Below are positions 27,699 through 36,189 of a stretch of DNA of 64,000 bases, piece after piece (position 1 is the first letter of the stretch; every line of letters begins with the position of its first letter). The translations under genes and the position numbers were made by a program. The stretch comes from Thioflexithrix psekupsensis (GTDB lineage Bacteria; Pseudomonadota; Gammaproteobacteria; Beggiatoales; Beggiatoaceae). The DNA lies in contig NZ_MSLT01000006.1 of assembly GCF_002149925.1 (NCBI RefSeq), positions 558,001 through 622,000 of the forward strand, read 5' to 3'. The notes beneath the pieces are model-generated. The model worked only from the letters and a program-made list of their open reading frames with translations, searched no databases and had not been told where the DNA came from.

Positions 27699-28010
27699 AT
27701 GGCCTTGCACACCTCTGTCGCGGCAAATTCTTTGACCACATCCAATTTGCCGCCGTTGACTTCTATGACTTCCTGTGAAAGTTTCCCCTTAGCGACCGCT
27801 AAAGTGGGGGAAAACCTTGTGATTGTCGAAGTCAAAGGCGGTCACAGCACCCGTAAGCGACTGATGGCTATGGGAATGGCTGACGGCACTGTTCTTAAAA
27901 TCGTAAAACATAATCACACTGAATTGCTCGTCAGCGTTGACCACCGTCGTTTTTCGCTGGATATTGCGCTGGCGTGTCGGCTTATTGTAAGCCCTACTGA
28001 TTTATCTTGA
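27699..28010 (+). CDS. FeoA-domain protein
   Basis: 103 residues from ATG 27699, which has CGGAG 10 bases upstream; the frame is open further back without a good start. After a Ser/Thr-rich N-terminus, residues 28-100 form a FeoA/SH3-like domain: FPLATAKVGENLVIVEVKGG, RKRLMAMGMADGTVLKIVKH, FSLDIALACRLIV. FeoA proteins support FeoB ferrous iron transport, but no feoB is in the window. Its 3' end overlaps the convergent gene 27914-28573 by 97 bases. Confidence 0.8.
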   Translation: MALHTSVAANSLTTSNLPPLTSMTSCESFPLATAKVGENLVIVEVKGGHSTRKRLMAMGMADGTVLKIVKHNHTELLVSVDHRRFSLDIALACRLIVSPTDLS

Positions 28011-28573
28011 AATAACACTATTTTCACTGTTTTTTCTTCATAATCAATCTGTTGAACATGTACTAAATAGTCTGTTCGCGGCGGCGGCAACGCCAACACT
28101 TCTCCTCCCAGTACGGTATGGGTTTCTGTTGCGCCTGTGCTTGAGATAAAAGTAAGTTGGGCAACCTCCAAACGCCCAATCCATACCATTTCCACCCTTA
28201 GTTCCACACCCAATTCATTGAGTGGCAAACGCTGTTCGGCGGCGACAAGCCACTGCGCCAACGGTGGAGTTTGTGCGAATAAGCGTTGCAAGGCCCATTC
28301 GTTGACCCAATATTTCGCCACTAACACCCCAAGCACCAACAGCGGTAACAAAATCATCGCCCCCAACAAAGCCATTGGCCACCATGACTGCCGTGGTTCT
28401 GCGGGTTGAGTGCGTAGTTTTTCCTCCATAAGCCCATTCATCGCTTGCAAAGCCAACAAACGCGCATACAATTCTTCCCGCTCTTGTGGATCAACGGCTT
28501 GCAGCCATTGTCGTCGAGTGGCCGTTAATTGGGTTTGCAACTGTTCCCACTCGGCTAATGGATCGTGAGTCAT
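27914..28573 (-). CDS. hypothetical single-pass membrane protein
   Basis: 219 residues. A helical N-terminus (EWEQLQTQLTATRRQWLQAV) is followed by one membrane segment (MALLGAMILLPLLVLGVLVA, about residues 67-88), then a periplasmic region with PLNELGVELRVEMVWIGRLE and TVLGGEVLALPPPRTDYLVH. No family recognised. The last about 32 codons overlap the 3' end of the FeoA-domain gene on the other strand, so the true end may be conserved or the overlap may be a recent stop loss. Confidence 0.6.
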   Translation of the reverse strand: MTHDPLAEWEQLQTQLTATRRQWLQAVDPQEREELYARLLALQAMNGLMEEKLRTQPAEPRQSWWPMALLGAMILLPLLVLGVLVAKYWVNEWALQRLFAQTPPLAQWLVAAEQRLPLNELGVELRVEMVWIGRLEVAQLTFISSTGATETHTVLGGEVLALPPPRTDYLVHVQQIDYEEKTVKIVLFQDKSVGLTISRHASAISSEKRRWSTLTSNSV

Positions 28574-28658
28574 TTTTTTAAGCCAATCATTCTACGCCAA
28601 AGCATCATTTTTCAATCTTATTTAATTTTCTGCCATTTTTTTAAATGGAAAATGGAAC

Positions 28659-29165
28659 ATGAATTGCTCAAGGCATTTTTACGATGCCGTTAAAAAGCTG
28701 AAATTCAGTAGTAACAATATGGACAGTCTAATGTATCATTCAATGTTGGCTCTAATAAAAAAATGCCTGTTGTCATTTTTTTTATCTCTGTTGATTTTTC
28801 AACCGGCTTTCGCTAAAGACACTTCGATGAATGGTATTATGCAAGTGGATTTAGCCTTTCATTTATTTATGGCATTAACGCTTTATCATGAATTATCAGA
28901 AATGCCAAAAACGGGCAAATTAGACCAAGATATAAAGCTACATCAAGAATTAATATTAGCGATTCAAGATGTGGTCAAAGAATTGCGTATTGAACAAGAA
29001 AAATATCAACAATTGCTTGAGCAAACGCAACATCACCCAAAAATAAAAACGCTACTCGCTCGCATCGCGCAATCTATTCATCATTTTGAAGCGGAATTGA
29101 TGTTGCAGCAAAAAATTGTCGAGTTTTTACAATTAAAATATCAACAACAGCTTATTTTGGAGTAA
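28659..29165 (+). CDS. exported helical protein, unknown
   Basis: 168 residues as called from ATG 28659. Starts at 28719 or 28731 would give a more normal signal peptide (hydrophobic CLLSFFLSLLIFQPAFA, cleavage after AFA). The mature part is all-helical and charged (IKLHQELILAIQDVVKELRI, HHFEAELMLQQKIVEFLQLK), probably coiled coil. Family unknown. It is 5 bases before the OmpA-like gene, so these and the YfiR-like gene form one unit. Confidence 0.65.
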   Translation: MNCSRHFYDAVKKLKFSSNNMDSLMYHSMLALIKKCLLSFFLSLLIFQPAFAKDTSMNGIMQVDLAFHLFMALTLYHELSEMPKTGKLDQDIKLHQELILAIQDVVKELRIEQEKYQQLLEQTQHHPKIKTLLARIAQSIHHFEAELMLQQKIVEFLQLKYQQQLILE

Positions 29166-29170
29166 TTCCC

Positions 29171-29998
29171 ATGTTATCGTGGCAAGCCATGCGTTGGATC
29201 AGTATGATTTTCATACTTTTCTTGCTGATAAATAGCACAGGATATTCGTTTTTATCCGCAAAGAAACAAAGTGCTTTGCGCGCTTTAGAAAACAATGCCG
29301 ATCAGACCTTAGAGAAGATCAAAATTCGCTTAGAAGAAACACCAGAAAGTTCTTTAGAAGAAAGTCTTTCTTTACTTAATCAGATTTTAGATTATGCAGA
29401 ATCGGTAAAGAAAAATCCACAACAATTTAATGAACAACAATTAGAAGCCTATCATCGTAAAATCAGCATTATCAATGCAAATATGGAACGGTTTAAAGAT
29501 TTAACCTTACAAACGGATATTTCTTTTGCGCCCGGTGCTTATCGTTTAGAAGAGCTTTCTCAATCGGCTAAAGAGGTATTAATGCAATTGGTAGAAAAAG
29601 TGGCGATTACGGTACAAGAGTTACAACACAATTATCCTGATTATCCTTTACGAATCACGGTTAAAACCGTTGGCTACACCGATGCCACCCCTTTTATTTC
29701 TGGAACGGTATTAGAACGAGAAATTCAAGCCCAATTAACAAGCCTCGCTCCCACAGGAATAGCCAGACGAATGCAATATAATGAAATCTTATCCCAATTT
29801 CGCGCTGAAAGTCTAAATCGTTACTTTATCACTCTGTTAAAACAACAGATTAATCATGGAGATCGTGTTGATATTTTGCCCAAAATTATCGGACGCGGAG
29901 AACAATTACCCCATTCAAATCAGCAAGACACTTACAGCGAACAAGATGATCGGCGGCGAATCACGATTGTTTCACCGTTTATTGAGGTGATGTTATGA
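29171..29998 (+). CDS. OmpA-like domain protein with N-terminal anchor
   Basis: 275 residues. One N-terminal hydrophobic segment (MRWISMIFILFLLINSTGYS) is followed by a helical linker (residues 30-115). The C-terminal OmpA/MotB-like peptidoglycan-binding domain spans about 120-275: FAPGAYRLEELSQSAKEVLM, VKTVGYTDATPF, then FRAESLNRYFITLL and RRRITIVSPF. It resembles periplasmic peptidoglycan-anchoring proteins such as YfiB. It lies between the helical exported protein and a YfiR-like gene. No diguanylate cyclase (YfiN) follows. Confidence 0.75.
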   Translation: MLSWQAMRWISMIFILFLLINSTGYSFLSAKKQSALRALENNADQTLEKIKIRLEETPESSLEESLSLLNQILDYAESVKKNPQQFNEQQLEAYHRKISIINANMERFKDLTLQTDISFAPGAYRLEELSQSAKEVLMQLVEKVAITVQELQHNYPDYPLRITVKTVGYTDATPFISGTVLEREIQAQLTSLAPTGIARRMQYNEILSQFRAESLNRYFITLLKQQINHGDRVDILPKIIGRGEQLPHSNQQDTYSEQDDRRRITIVSPFIEVML

Positions 29999-30601
29999 GT
30001 GGCTTTTTTAATGTCGATGAAGGGACTTATGAATAAAAAACTTTTCGTGGTTTTAATACTGTTGTTAAAGCTATTTTTGTTTATTTTTCTTACACCAATG
30101 ACGCAAGCCAATGATGAAAATAAAACGGAGTTAGATTGGCGACAACAACAGGTTAAAATTATTTATAATTTAAGCAAATTTGTCACGTGGCCTATAGACG
30201 TTTTTACGGATGAACATAGCCCTTTTCATTTTTGTTTATTGGGTGTGGATTCGTTTCAATTTGCTTTGGAAGAATTGGTTAATTTGCCTTTGCGCGGCCG
30301 ACCCATTGAATTTCACCAAATAAAAGAAAGCACATTATCCGAAAATGAGAACTGTCAGGTGTTATTTGTTAGTCAGTCTTTAAGCGAACAATGGCAGGAT
30401 ATTTTAAAACAACTAGAAAATAAACCCATTTTAACCGTCAGTGATATGCCAGAATTCGCCCATCAAGGCGGCATGATTGGCTTAATTCCCACCACAGGAC
30501 GAGTGCGTTTTAAGATTAACGTAGATGCTGCTCGCGCTCATGGCCTCCTTATTCGCGCTCCCTTGTTAAAAATGGCGCAAGTGATTCACGCTGATGAGTG
30601 A
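29999..30601 (+). CDS. YfiR-like periplasmic protein (DUF4154)
   Basis: 200 residues; the GTG at 29999 abuts the stop of the OmpA-like gene, and internal ATGs at 30011, 30017 and 30029 are alternative starts. A signal peptide (FVVLILLLKLFLFIFLTPMT) ends near QAN. The mature part has the YfiR pattern: QQVKIIYNLSKFVTWPIDVF, FHFCLLGVDSF, LPLRGRPIEFHQI, QGGMIGLIPTTGRVRFKINV, RAPLLKMAQVI. YfiR in Pseudomonas represses the cyclase YfiN in the periplasm. Here the target is not obvious. It ends 7 bases before the convergent folK. Confidence 0.8.
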   Translation: MAFLMSMKGLMNKKLFVVLILLLKLFLFIFLTPMTQANDENKTELDWRQQQVKIIYNLSKFVTWPIDVFTDEHSPFHFCLLGVDSFQFALEELVNLPLRGRPIEFHQIKESTLSENENCQVLFVSQSLSEQWQDILKQLENKPILTVSDMPEFAHQGGMIGLIPTTGRVRFKINVDAARAHGLLIRAPLLKMAQVIHADE

Positions 30602-30608
30602 GTTTAAC

Positions 30609-31112
30609 TCACACACGAGTCAAAGAAGCCGCTGCCTTACGCTGTTCAACGCATTCAGCCAAACGTTGGCCATTCGGTAGGATCAAATCTGGCACACATT
30701 CATATAACGGATACAACACAAAATCTCGCTGATACAAGCCATGATGTGGCAAGGTCAAGCGCGGATCATTTTGTTGTACTTCTCCATAAAGCAGTAAGTC
30801 TAAATCTAACGTCCTCGCTGCCCAACGTAACCCCTCTTGACGTTGGCGACCTTGTTGATTTTCAATCTGTTGCAATTGCTGTAACAAGGTTTCGGGCGAC
30901 AGATGTGTGGTTAAACCGGCGACGGCATTGAGGTAATCAGGTTGATCGTTTCCCGTCAACGGTGGATTTTGATAAAAAGAAGAATGGCACAGTAAACGAC
31001 TCTGCGGCAATTCGCGTAAAGCCTGTAATGCTTTTTGTAATTGTTCGCGGGGATTGTCTAAGTTACTGCCCAAACCGACAAAGGCAGTCACCGATTTTTC
31101 TACTGTTTTCAA
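30609..31112 (-). CDS. folK: HPPK, 6-hydroxymethyl-dihydropterin pyrophosphokinase
   Basis: About 167 residues from TTG 31112, 4 bases after the pcnB stop. A GTG at 31091 would give the shorter start VTAFVGLGSNLDNP, and either is possible. Family blocks: AFVGLGSNLDNPREQLQKAL, SSFYQNPPLTGNDQPDYLNA, ARTLDLDLLLYG and LTLPHHGLYQRDFVLYPLYE. It transfers pyrophosphate from ATP to 6-hydroxymethyl-7,8-dihydropterin in folate synthesis. The pcnB-folK order is as in E. coli. Confidence 0.93.
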   Translation of the reverse strand: MKTVEKSVTAFVGLGSNLDNPREQLQKALQALRELPQSRLLCHSSFYQNPPLTGNDQPDYLNAVAGLTTHLSPETLLQQLQQIENQQGRQRQEGLRWAARTLDLDLLLYGEVQQNDPRLTLPHHGLYQRDFVLYPLYECVPDLILPNGQRLAECVEQRKAAASLTRV

Positions 31113-31116
31113 GAGA

Positions 31117-32676
31117 TTAATCGTCACGGCCTTCTGAATCGGGTCGAGAGGGCGAAAATGGCCGACGGCGACGGCGTTTATGAAACCGCGTGGGCGGATA
31201 GCCGCGATGTTCACGAGGTTCGCGGTGAGGGGAACTGGGAGGGGAAGGGTGATTTTCTGTTGTGGATTCAACGGGTTCGACAACTTCAATAGATTCCGAT
31301 TCCAACACGTCAGAACTGGACAACTCATCATACTGAGCATCCTTATCTTCGAGTGGAGAAGGCGTATGATGATGTTTATGCAGCAAATCAGTCCATATTT
31401 GCACTTCGTAGGCTAGGTCTTCGCCCGCAGCCAACCGAAGTTGGAGAAAATCATAGCCTGCGCGAAAATGAGGACTCCCCAACACACTTAAACGACTCTT
31501 GTATCCTCCACGTCGCCGTGTTAAACGAGGTTGCAACAACCAAATGTCTTGCACTTGTGTAATAATACGACGGGGAATCATGAGTTGTTGTCCTTGTTTG
31601 CTCATGACTTGTTGCATTGCGCGCAACAGCGCGTCTTGTTCGGGTAAACCTTGGGCGTGCAGGTGCGGCAAACGTTGTGCCACCGGCGGCCACAATAAGG
31701 CAGCCAATAAAAACGCCGGATTAACTGATTGATGTTTGGCAAAACGCGCATCCGTATTGGCAAGGGCTAAATGCACCAAATGCTCCGCATACGGATCATC
31801 CAAAGTTTTTTCTGTTTCGGCAAATAAAGGCGTTAAAAGTCCGTATTGTTTTAATTTAACTAAGGACTGGGTCGCGTGACCGGTGAGGAATAATTTTTGT
31901 ACTTCTTCATACAAGCGCGCTTTAGGAATCCCGGCCAATAAACCTTTTAAATGAAAAATAGGCGTAGCCGCCGCCGAATCAATCTCAAAATTCAACTTGG
32001 CCGCAAAACGCACCGCACGCAACATACGCACCGGGTCTTCTTGATAACGCAATACAGGATCGCCAATTAAACGCAATACACCAGCTTTTAAATCCGCCAT
32101 GCCATTGGCGTAATCTAACAGTGAAAAATCACTAATATCATAATAAAGTGCATTAATGGTAAAATCACGGCGATAAGCATCCTCATCAATCGTGCCGTAA
32201 ACATTATCGGAAATAATGCGGCCGCTGGTGGTGGTTGAGCCACCCTTGCCATCATTATGATGGGCGCGGAAGGTGGCCACTTCGATGATTTCCTTACCAA
32301 AATGCACGTGTGCCAAAACAAAACGTTTGCCAATTAAACGACAATTTCTAAATAAAGCCCTGATCTGCTCTGGACGCGCATTGGTCACCACATCGAAATC
32401 TTTAGGTGTCGTATTTAATAATAAATCACGCACACACCCCCCCACCAAAAAGGCTTGATAACCCGCATGGTGCAATTGGTATAACACTTTTAACGCATAT
32501 TTGCTGATATGTTCACGGGACACCGTGTGTTCTGGGCGCGGGATACGGACGGGGGGGGCATGAACTCCCTCGTGACTGGTCAGCACTGTTTCGATTGTTG
32601 CGCCATCTAATTCGTTACTTTTAAATGGGTTAACAATACTTTTTAGGCTTTCGATTAGGCGTTTGTAAGGCAACAT
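31117..32676 (-). CDS. pcnB: poly(A) polymerase I
   Basis: 519 residues from ATG 32676, with AAGGA upstream. The nucleotidyltransferase core has FLVGGCVRDLLLNTTPKDFD near residue 80, then RRDFTINALYYDISDF and the RNA-binding PVRMLRAVRFAAKLNFEIDS near 215. The C-terminal 60 residues are Arg/Pro-rich (HKRRRRRPFSPSRP), like the basic tail of E. coli PcnB. It adds 3' poly(A) tails that promote RNA decay. Very close to folK downstream. Nothing unusual apart from a long acidic stretch before the basic tail. Confidence 0.95.
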   Translation of the reverse strand: MLPYKRLIESLKSIVNPFKSNELDGATIETVLTSHEGVHAPPVRIPRPEHTVSREHISKYALKVLYQLHHAGYQAFLVGGCVRDLLLNTTPKDFDVVTNARPEQIRALFRNCRLIGKRFVLAHVHFGKEIIEVATFRAHHNDGKGGSTTTSGRIISDNVYGTIDEDAYRRDFTINALYYDISDFSLLDYANGMADLKAGVLRLIGDPVLRYQEDPVRMLRAVRFAAKLNFEIDSAAATPIFHLKGLLAGIPKARLYEEVQKLFLTGHATQSLVKLKQYGLLTPLFAETEKTLDDPYAEHLVHLALANTDARFAKHQSVNPAFLLAALLWPPVAQRLPHLHAQGLPEQDALLRAMQQVMSKQGQQLMIPRRIITQVQDIWLLQPRLTRRRGGYKSRLSVLGSPHFRAGYDFLQLRLAAGEDLAYEVQIWTDLLHKHHHTPSPLEDKDAQYDELSSSDVLESESIEVVEPVESTTENHPSPPSSPHREPREHRGYPPTRFHKRRRRRPFSPSRPDSEGRDD

Positions 32677-32827
32677 CACTGTCCTTGTGCAGATTAATGT
32701 ACTGGCTTATTCTCTTCAATCTCACAACGAATTCCGATCCGACAAGTCTAGCATAAATTGACTGTATCCAATTTGCATTCAATCAAACTCGGTAAAATTT
32801 AAGTATTTTTCCCAAGCCAAATGCCCA

Positions 32828-33259
32828 CTAGCGCGCAGGCAATAAACCAATATCCGTATTTTCATCGCTGCCACCGGATTTGCCGTCTGCACCAAATGAA
32901 TAAAGAACAAAAGGTTGCGTTGATCCACCAGTGGGGCTATATTGGTAAGGGCGATTCCAAGGGTCTAGGGGAATATTCGCTTCTTCCAGATAAGGGCCAC
33001 GCCAAAAGGGTTTGATCGCTTCATCTGTCGGCGGCTGAATCAGTAAGCTCAAGCCTTCTTCTTCGGTAGGAAAACGCCCTATGTCTAAACTCAACGTTTG
33101 CAAGGCACCGCGGAGCATTTTCACTTGGACATTGGCGGTACTGATTTTGGCTTTATCGCCCGCACCGAGAATTCTCGGCCCCACTAAACCCGCCAGTAAA
33201 CCAATAATCACCAAAACCACTAGCATTTCTAATAAAGTAAAACCTTGTGTTGTTTTCAT
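32828..33259 (-). CDS. gspG: type II secretion major pseudopilin, orphan
   Basis: 143 residues from ATG 33259. The prepilin leader MKTTQG is cleaved before F in GFTLLEMLVVLVIIGLLAGL, with the conserved Glu at +5. The C-terminal part has IGRFPTEEEGLSLLIQ, WRGPYLEEANIPLDPWNRPY and FGADGKSGGSDENTDIG, the calcium-binding pattern of GspG. GspG forms the T2SS pseudopilus. No other gsp genes are in the window; the rest must lie elsewhere. Confidence 0.92.
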   Translation of the reverse strand: MKTTQGFTLLEMLVVLVIIGLLAGLVGPRILGAGDKAKISTANVQVKMLRGALQTLSLDIGRFPTEEEGLSLLIQPPTDEAIKPFWRGPYLEEANIPLDPWNRPYQYSPTGGSTQPFVLYSFGADGKSGGSDENTDIGLLPAR

Positions 33260-33307
33260 GGACAATAATCTTCCGTTTCTCAACTGTTAAATCATTAGAC
33301 CTGAGTA

Positions 33308-34354
33308 TCAAGTTAATTCAGGTTTGGGATCGCGGGAGAGAAGTTCAACCGCGGCTTGTTGTGGCGTGCATTGTCCGGTCAATACCCGTTGTACATGATG
33401 CACAATGGGCATATCAATCGCATGTTGCTGTGCGAGGCGATTAATCACACAAGCCGCACTAATGCCTTCAACCACTTGTCCCAATTGTTTGACTACGGTA
33501 TCAATCGAGTGACCTTGCGCAATCGCATAGCCTAAACGTCGATTTCTGGACTGATTATCCGTACAGGTCAACAGTAAATCCCCCAAACCCGCTAAACCCA
33601 TAAAAGTTTCTCGCTGCCCGCCCAGATAAGTGCCTAAACGCACCATTTCTAACAAACCGCGAGTGATTAAAGCCGCTCGAGTATTCGCGCCTAAACCCAT
33701 GCCATCAGCCATGCCCACCGCAATCGCAATGGCATTTTTTACCGCGCCACCCGCTTGTACACCGATAATATCGGTACTGGTATAAGGGCGAAAATGGCGA
33801 TTGTGAAACCATTGGACTAATTCATTGGCATAATCGCCATCGCTCGAAGCAATCGTGACTGCGGTGGGCAATTCTCTGGCCACTTCTCCCGCAAACGATG
33901 GCCCTGATAAAACAGCCATCGGATAATGTGCGCCGATTTCTTGTGCGACGACGTGATGTAATAATTGTCCGCTGTGTTCTTCTAACCCTTTCGTCGCCCA
34001 ACATAAACGCGCATCTGGCGTTAAATGCGGTGCAAGTTGTTGTAAAATCTGGCGAAACGCATGACTCGGCACAACAATCAACACATCGCGCACAGGAAAC
34101 GACAAGGTCGTGAAATCGGTAATAGGCTGCAAGGTGTCAGGGAAAACGATTTCAGGCAAATAACGCCGATTACATCGTTCCCGTTGGAGTTCTTGGATAT
34201 GCTGGGCATCGTGTCCCCACAGGTAAACATGATGCCCATTACGGGACAGCACCAGTGCCAGTGCCGTTCCCCATGATCCTGCTCCCAAGACAAGAAAGTT
34301 ATTGGGTGTCACGTGAGGAGGAGGAAGTATGAGTTGACTAATTGGGGGCTGCAC
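33308..34354 (-). CDS. gpsA: NAD(P)H-dependent glycerol-3-phosphate dehydrogenase
   Basis: 348 residues from a GTG at 34354, which overlaps the end of secB by 17 bases. GTG 34312 is an alternative nearer the Rossmann motif LVLGAGSWGTALALVLSRNG. Other blocks: ATKGLEEHSGQL, VLSGPSFAGEVARELPTAVT, GGAVKNAIAIAVGMADGMGL (catalytic Lys) and FMGLAGLGDLLLTCTDNQSR. It reduces dihydroxyacetone phosphate to sn-glycerol-3-phosphate for phospholipids. The secB-gpsA order is as in E. coli. Confidence 0.95.
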   Translation of the reverse strand: MQPPISQLILPPPHVTPNNFLVLGAGSWGTALALVLSRNGHHVYLWGHDAQHIQELQRERCNRRYLPEIVFPDTLQPITDFTTLSFPVRDVLIVVPSHAFRQILQQLAPHLTPDARLCWATKGLEEHSGQLLHHVVAQEIGAHYPMAVLSGPSFAGEVARELPTAVTIASSDGDYANELVQWFHNRHFRPYTSTDIIGVQAGGAVKNAIAIAVGMADGMGLGANTRAALITRGLLEMVRLGTYLGGQRETFMGLAGLGDLLLTCTDNQSRNRRLGYAIAQGHSIDTVVKQLGQVVEGISAACVINRLAQQHAIDMPIVHHVQRVLTGQCTPQQAAVELLSRDPKPELT

Positions 34355-34892
34355 CGTTGGTTGGGGCTTCTGCGGTGCCGGCGTTTTGCTGGGCTTGCAT
34401 TTGTCTTACTCGCTGTTCGTAGTAAGCATCAAAATTCACCGGAGCTAATAACAACGGTTGAAATCCACCGCGAGTCACCACGTCAGACACCGCTTCCCGC
34501 AAATAAGGGAATAATATACTGGGACAATACGCGTTTAACATATAGTCCAATTTACCCGCTTCAAAACCAACCAGCGCGAAAATTCCCGCCTGATGCACTT
34601 CAACTAAAAAGGCTGTTTTATCGTTGATAGTCACTGTGACGGTGACGGTCAAACCGACTTCGTAGTTATTTTGTCCTAACACCATGCCTTTGGTGCCGAT
34701 TTCTAGGTGCGTTTTTGGCTCCCATTTTTCGGTGAACACTTGGGGAGTATTTGGGGCTTCAAAAGAAATATCTTTGACGTAAATTTTTTGCAACACAAAC
34801 TGCTCACGGGGCGTTTCTGTGGCAGCGGCTTCTGGAGTGGTGACGGTGTCGTTCAAGTCGGTTTCCTCATGGTCGTGGGTTGGGTGAAGCAT
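34338..34892 (-). CDS. secB: protein-export chaperone SecB
   Basis: 184 residues. Core blocks: FVLQKIYVKDISFEAPNTPQ, VGLTVTVTVTINDKTAFLVE, QAGIFALVGFEAGKLDYMLN and CPSILFPYLREAVSDVVTRG. SecB is a cytosolic tetramer that keeps preproteins unfolded and hands them to SecA. A 30-residue acidic N-terminal extension and an Ala/Gln-rich tail are longer than in E. coli. grxC, which sits upstream in E. coli, is absent; the rhodanese gene is directly upstream. Confidence 0.95.
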   Translation of the reverse strand: MLHPTHDHEETDLNDTVTTPEAAATETPREQFVLQKIYVKDISFEAPNTPQVFTEKWEPKTHLEIGTKGMVLGQNNYEVGLTVTVTVTINDKTAFLVEVHQAGIFALVGFEAGKLDYMLNAYCPSILFPYLREAVSDVVTRGGFQPLLLAPVNFDAYYEQRVRQMQAQQNAGTAEAPTNGAAPN

Positions 34893-34945
34893 GACAGGAA
34901 AAATGGCATGATTTTATTCAATTTAATGCGGCATTATCGCAAATT

Positions 34946-35458
34946 TCAAGACGGCTGGGTATCGGTTGAAGGAGTTTCGCTGTCTTCTTTGGTTTTTTGG
35001 CGATTTTTCTTGTTGAGATTGGGTTTATCTTTGCGCCCTTTGGTGAGTGGTAAGCCATTGTTTTGCCACGCCATCAAGCCACCGCGCAGGTTATAAAGTT
35101 GTTCAAAGCCGTTTTGTTTCAAAATACCGCAGGCTTGTGCAGAACGTTGGCCGCTGGCACAAACGGCAATAATCGGTCGGCTTTGATGCGCTGTTAATTG
35201 GCTGATTTTACTGGCTAATTGTCCTAAAGGAATATGTAGTGAGTCGATAATATGACCACTGCCATATTCTCCCTCTTCGCGCACGTCGAGTACAACGGCA
35301 TCGTCATGATTAATGAGCAGGGTGGCTTCGTTTGGGTTGACGGGTTTAGCTCCTTTGGCGGAATTACCTAGCAAACTCCAAGTTAAAAAACCACTGATAA
35401 TCATCAGGGCTAAAAATAAAATGGGATGATTTCCAATAAATTCGATGTATTGTTCCAT
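34946..35458 (-). CDS. membrane-anchored rhodanese-like protein (YibN type)
   Basis: 170 residues from ATG 35458. An N-terminal membrane segment (HPILFLALMIISGFLTWSLL) is followed by a rhodanese domain with VVLDVREEGEYGSGHIIDSL and the active-site loop AVCASGQRSAQA, whose Cys is present. The charged C-terminal tail (GRKDKPNLNKKNRQKTKEDS) is Lys-rich. Same place as yibN upstream of secB in E. coli. Role in sulfur transfer or in linking to the Sec system is not settled. Confidence 0.9.
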   Translation of the reverse strand: MEQYIEFIGNHPILFLALMIISGFLTWSLLGNSAKGAKPVNPNEATLLINHDDAVVLDVREEGEYGSGHIIDSLHIPLGQLASKISQLTAHQSRPIIAVCASGQRSAQACGILKQNGFEQLYNLRGGLMAWQNNGLPLTKGRKDKPNLNKKNRQKTKEDSETPSTDTQPS

Positions 35459-35580
35459 AAAAATATGTTGGCTCTGCAATCCAGATTCGGTTAGGAATAA
35501 AAAAAGGGTCTAGGGGAGGTTAGAAGTGGGATTGTGCCATAAAGTGAGGTGGTTTGTCAGCCGTCTCCACATGTCCAGTA

Positions 35581-35710
35581 AAGAATTTTCAAAATTGACT
35601 CTTGCAAGTCGTTTATTTTCCAAAGACTTTTTATTCTTTAATTCTGAAAATCCTGAAATTCTGTAAATTCTGATTCTGACGGAAAATTTTTATGAATGGT
35701 TTAATTTTAC
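35581..35710 (+). repeat. interspersed AT-rich repeat, copy A
   Basis: Left half (35581-35647) matches 57797-57863, sharing AAGAATTTTCAAAATT, AGTCGTTTATTTT and TTTTTATTCTT. Right half (35655-35710) matches 57513-57570, sharing ATTCTGA runs and AAATTTTTATGAATGG. It fills most of the 326-base gap between the rhodanese gene and the antitoxin-like gene. Dispersed non-coding repeat, mobility unknown. Confidence 0.65.
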
Positions 35711-35784
35711 TATGGAATTGCGCTAAAATTTAAATGGAAGAATGTCAAACAGGAGTGTAGAGCTTATGAACAAGGAAAATATTT

Positions 35785-35994
35785 ATGTATGCACATCGCA
35801 TTAAAACCACAATTACGGCATCAAATCATATTGATTTGACTGGTTTACCATTTATAGCAGGTGAGCAAGTTGAAGTTATTATTTTGAAATTACAAGATGC
35901 TGATGTTTCACAGCCGTCTGCTGTTTCTTTTGCTGAGGCGACTAAAGCATTTCGTGGCAAGATGAACAACCTATTACCCCCCTCCTGCAAATAA
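35785..35994 (+). CDS. antitoxin-like small protein, orphan
   Basis: 69 residues; AAGGA lies 9 bases before ATG 35785. The N-terminal RIKTTITASNHIDLTGLPFI and EQVEVIILKLQD match the strand pattern of small antitoxin-like (SpoVT/Phd-adjacent) proteins, followed by SFAEATKAFRGK. No toxin ORF lies downstream; a hairpin region follows instead. It may be the remnant of a toxin-antitoxin pair, or the C-terminus may be cut short. Family assignment is tentative. Confidence 0.45.
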   Translation: MYAHRIKTTITASNHIDLTGLPFIAGEQVEVIILKLQDADVSQPSAVSFAEATKAFRGKMNNLLPPSCK

Positions 35995-35997
35995 CAA

Positions 35998-36043
35998 AAC
36001 CACCTTGCGGTGGTTTGTTGCCCAGAGTGCGAACATCTCTGGG
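35998..36043 (+). other. two consecutive hairpins after the antitoxin-like gene
   Basis: AACCACC (35998-36004) pairs with GGTGGTT (36009-36015), and CCCAGAG (36021-36027) pairs with CTCTGGG (36037-36043). Neither has a long U-tract. They may act as a terminator between this gene and the convergent radical SAM gene. Confidence 0.5.
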
Positions 36044-36189
36044 TGAGTTCGTATTTAAAAATGTACTGAAATAATTTGTCTTAGTCAAGCGTTTTGCAGA
36101 CATATTGTTACCGTATAGCATGTGGAGACGAGGAAAATTATAGTTAGGAGTCAATATACTTTAACTTACATTCAACTACTTCTCTTAAA

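Noticed and set aside
35785-35994. A complete toxin-antitoxin pair
   Set aside because: Only the antitoxin-like frame is present; nothing resembling a toxin follows on the same strand.
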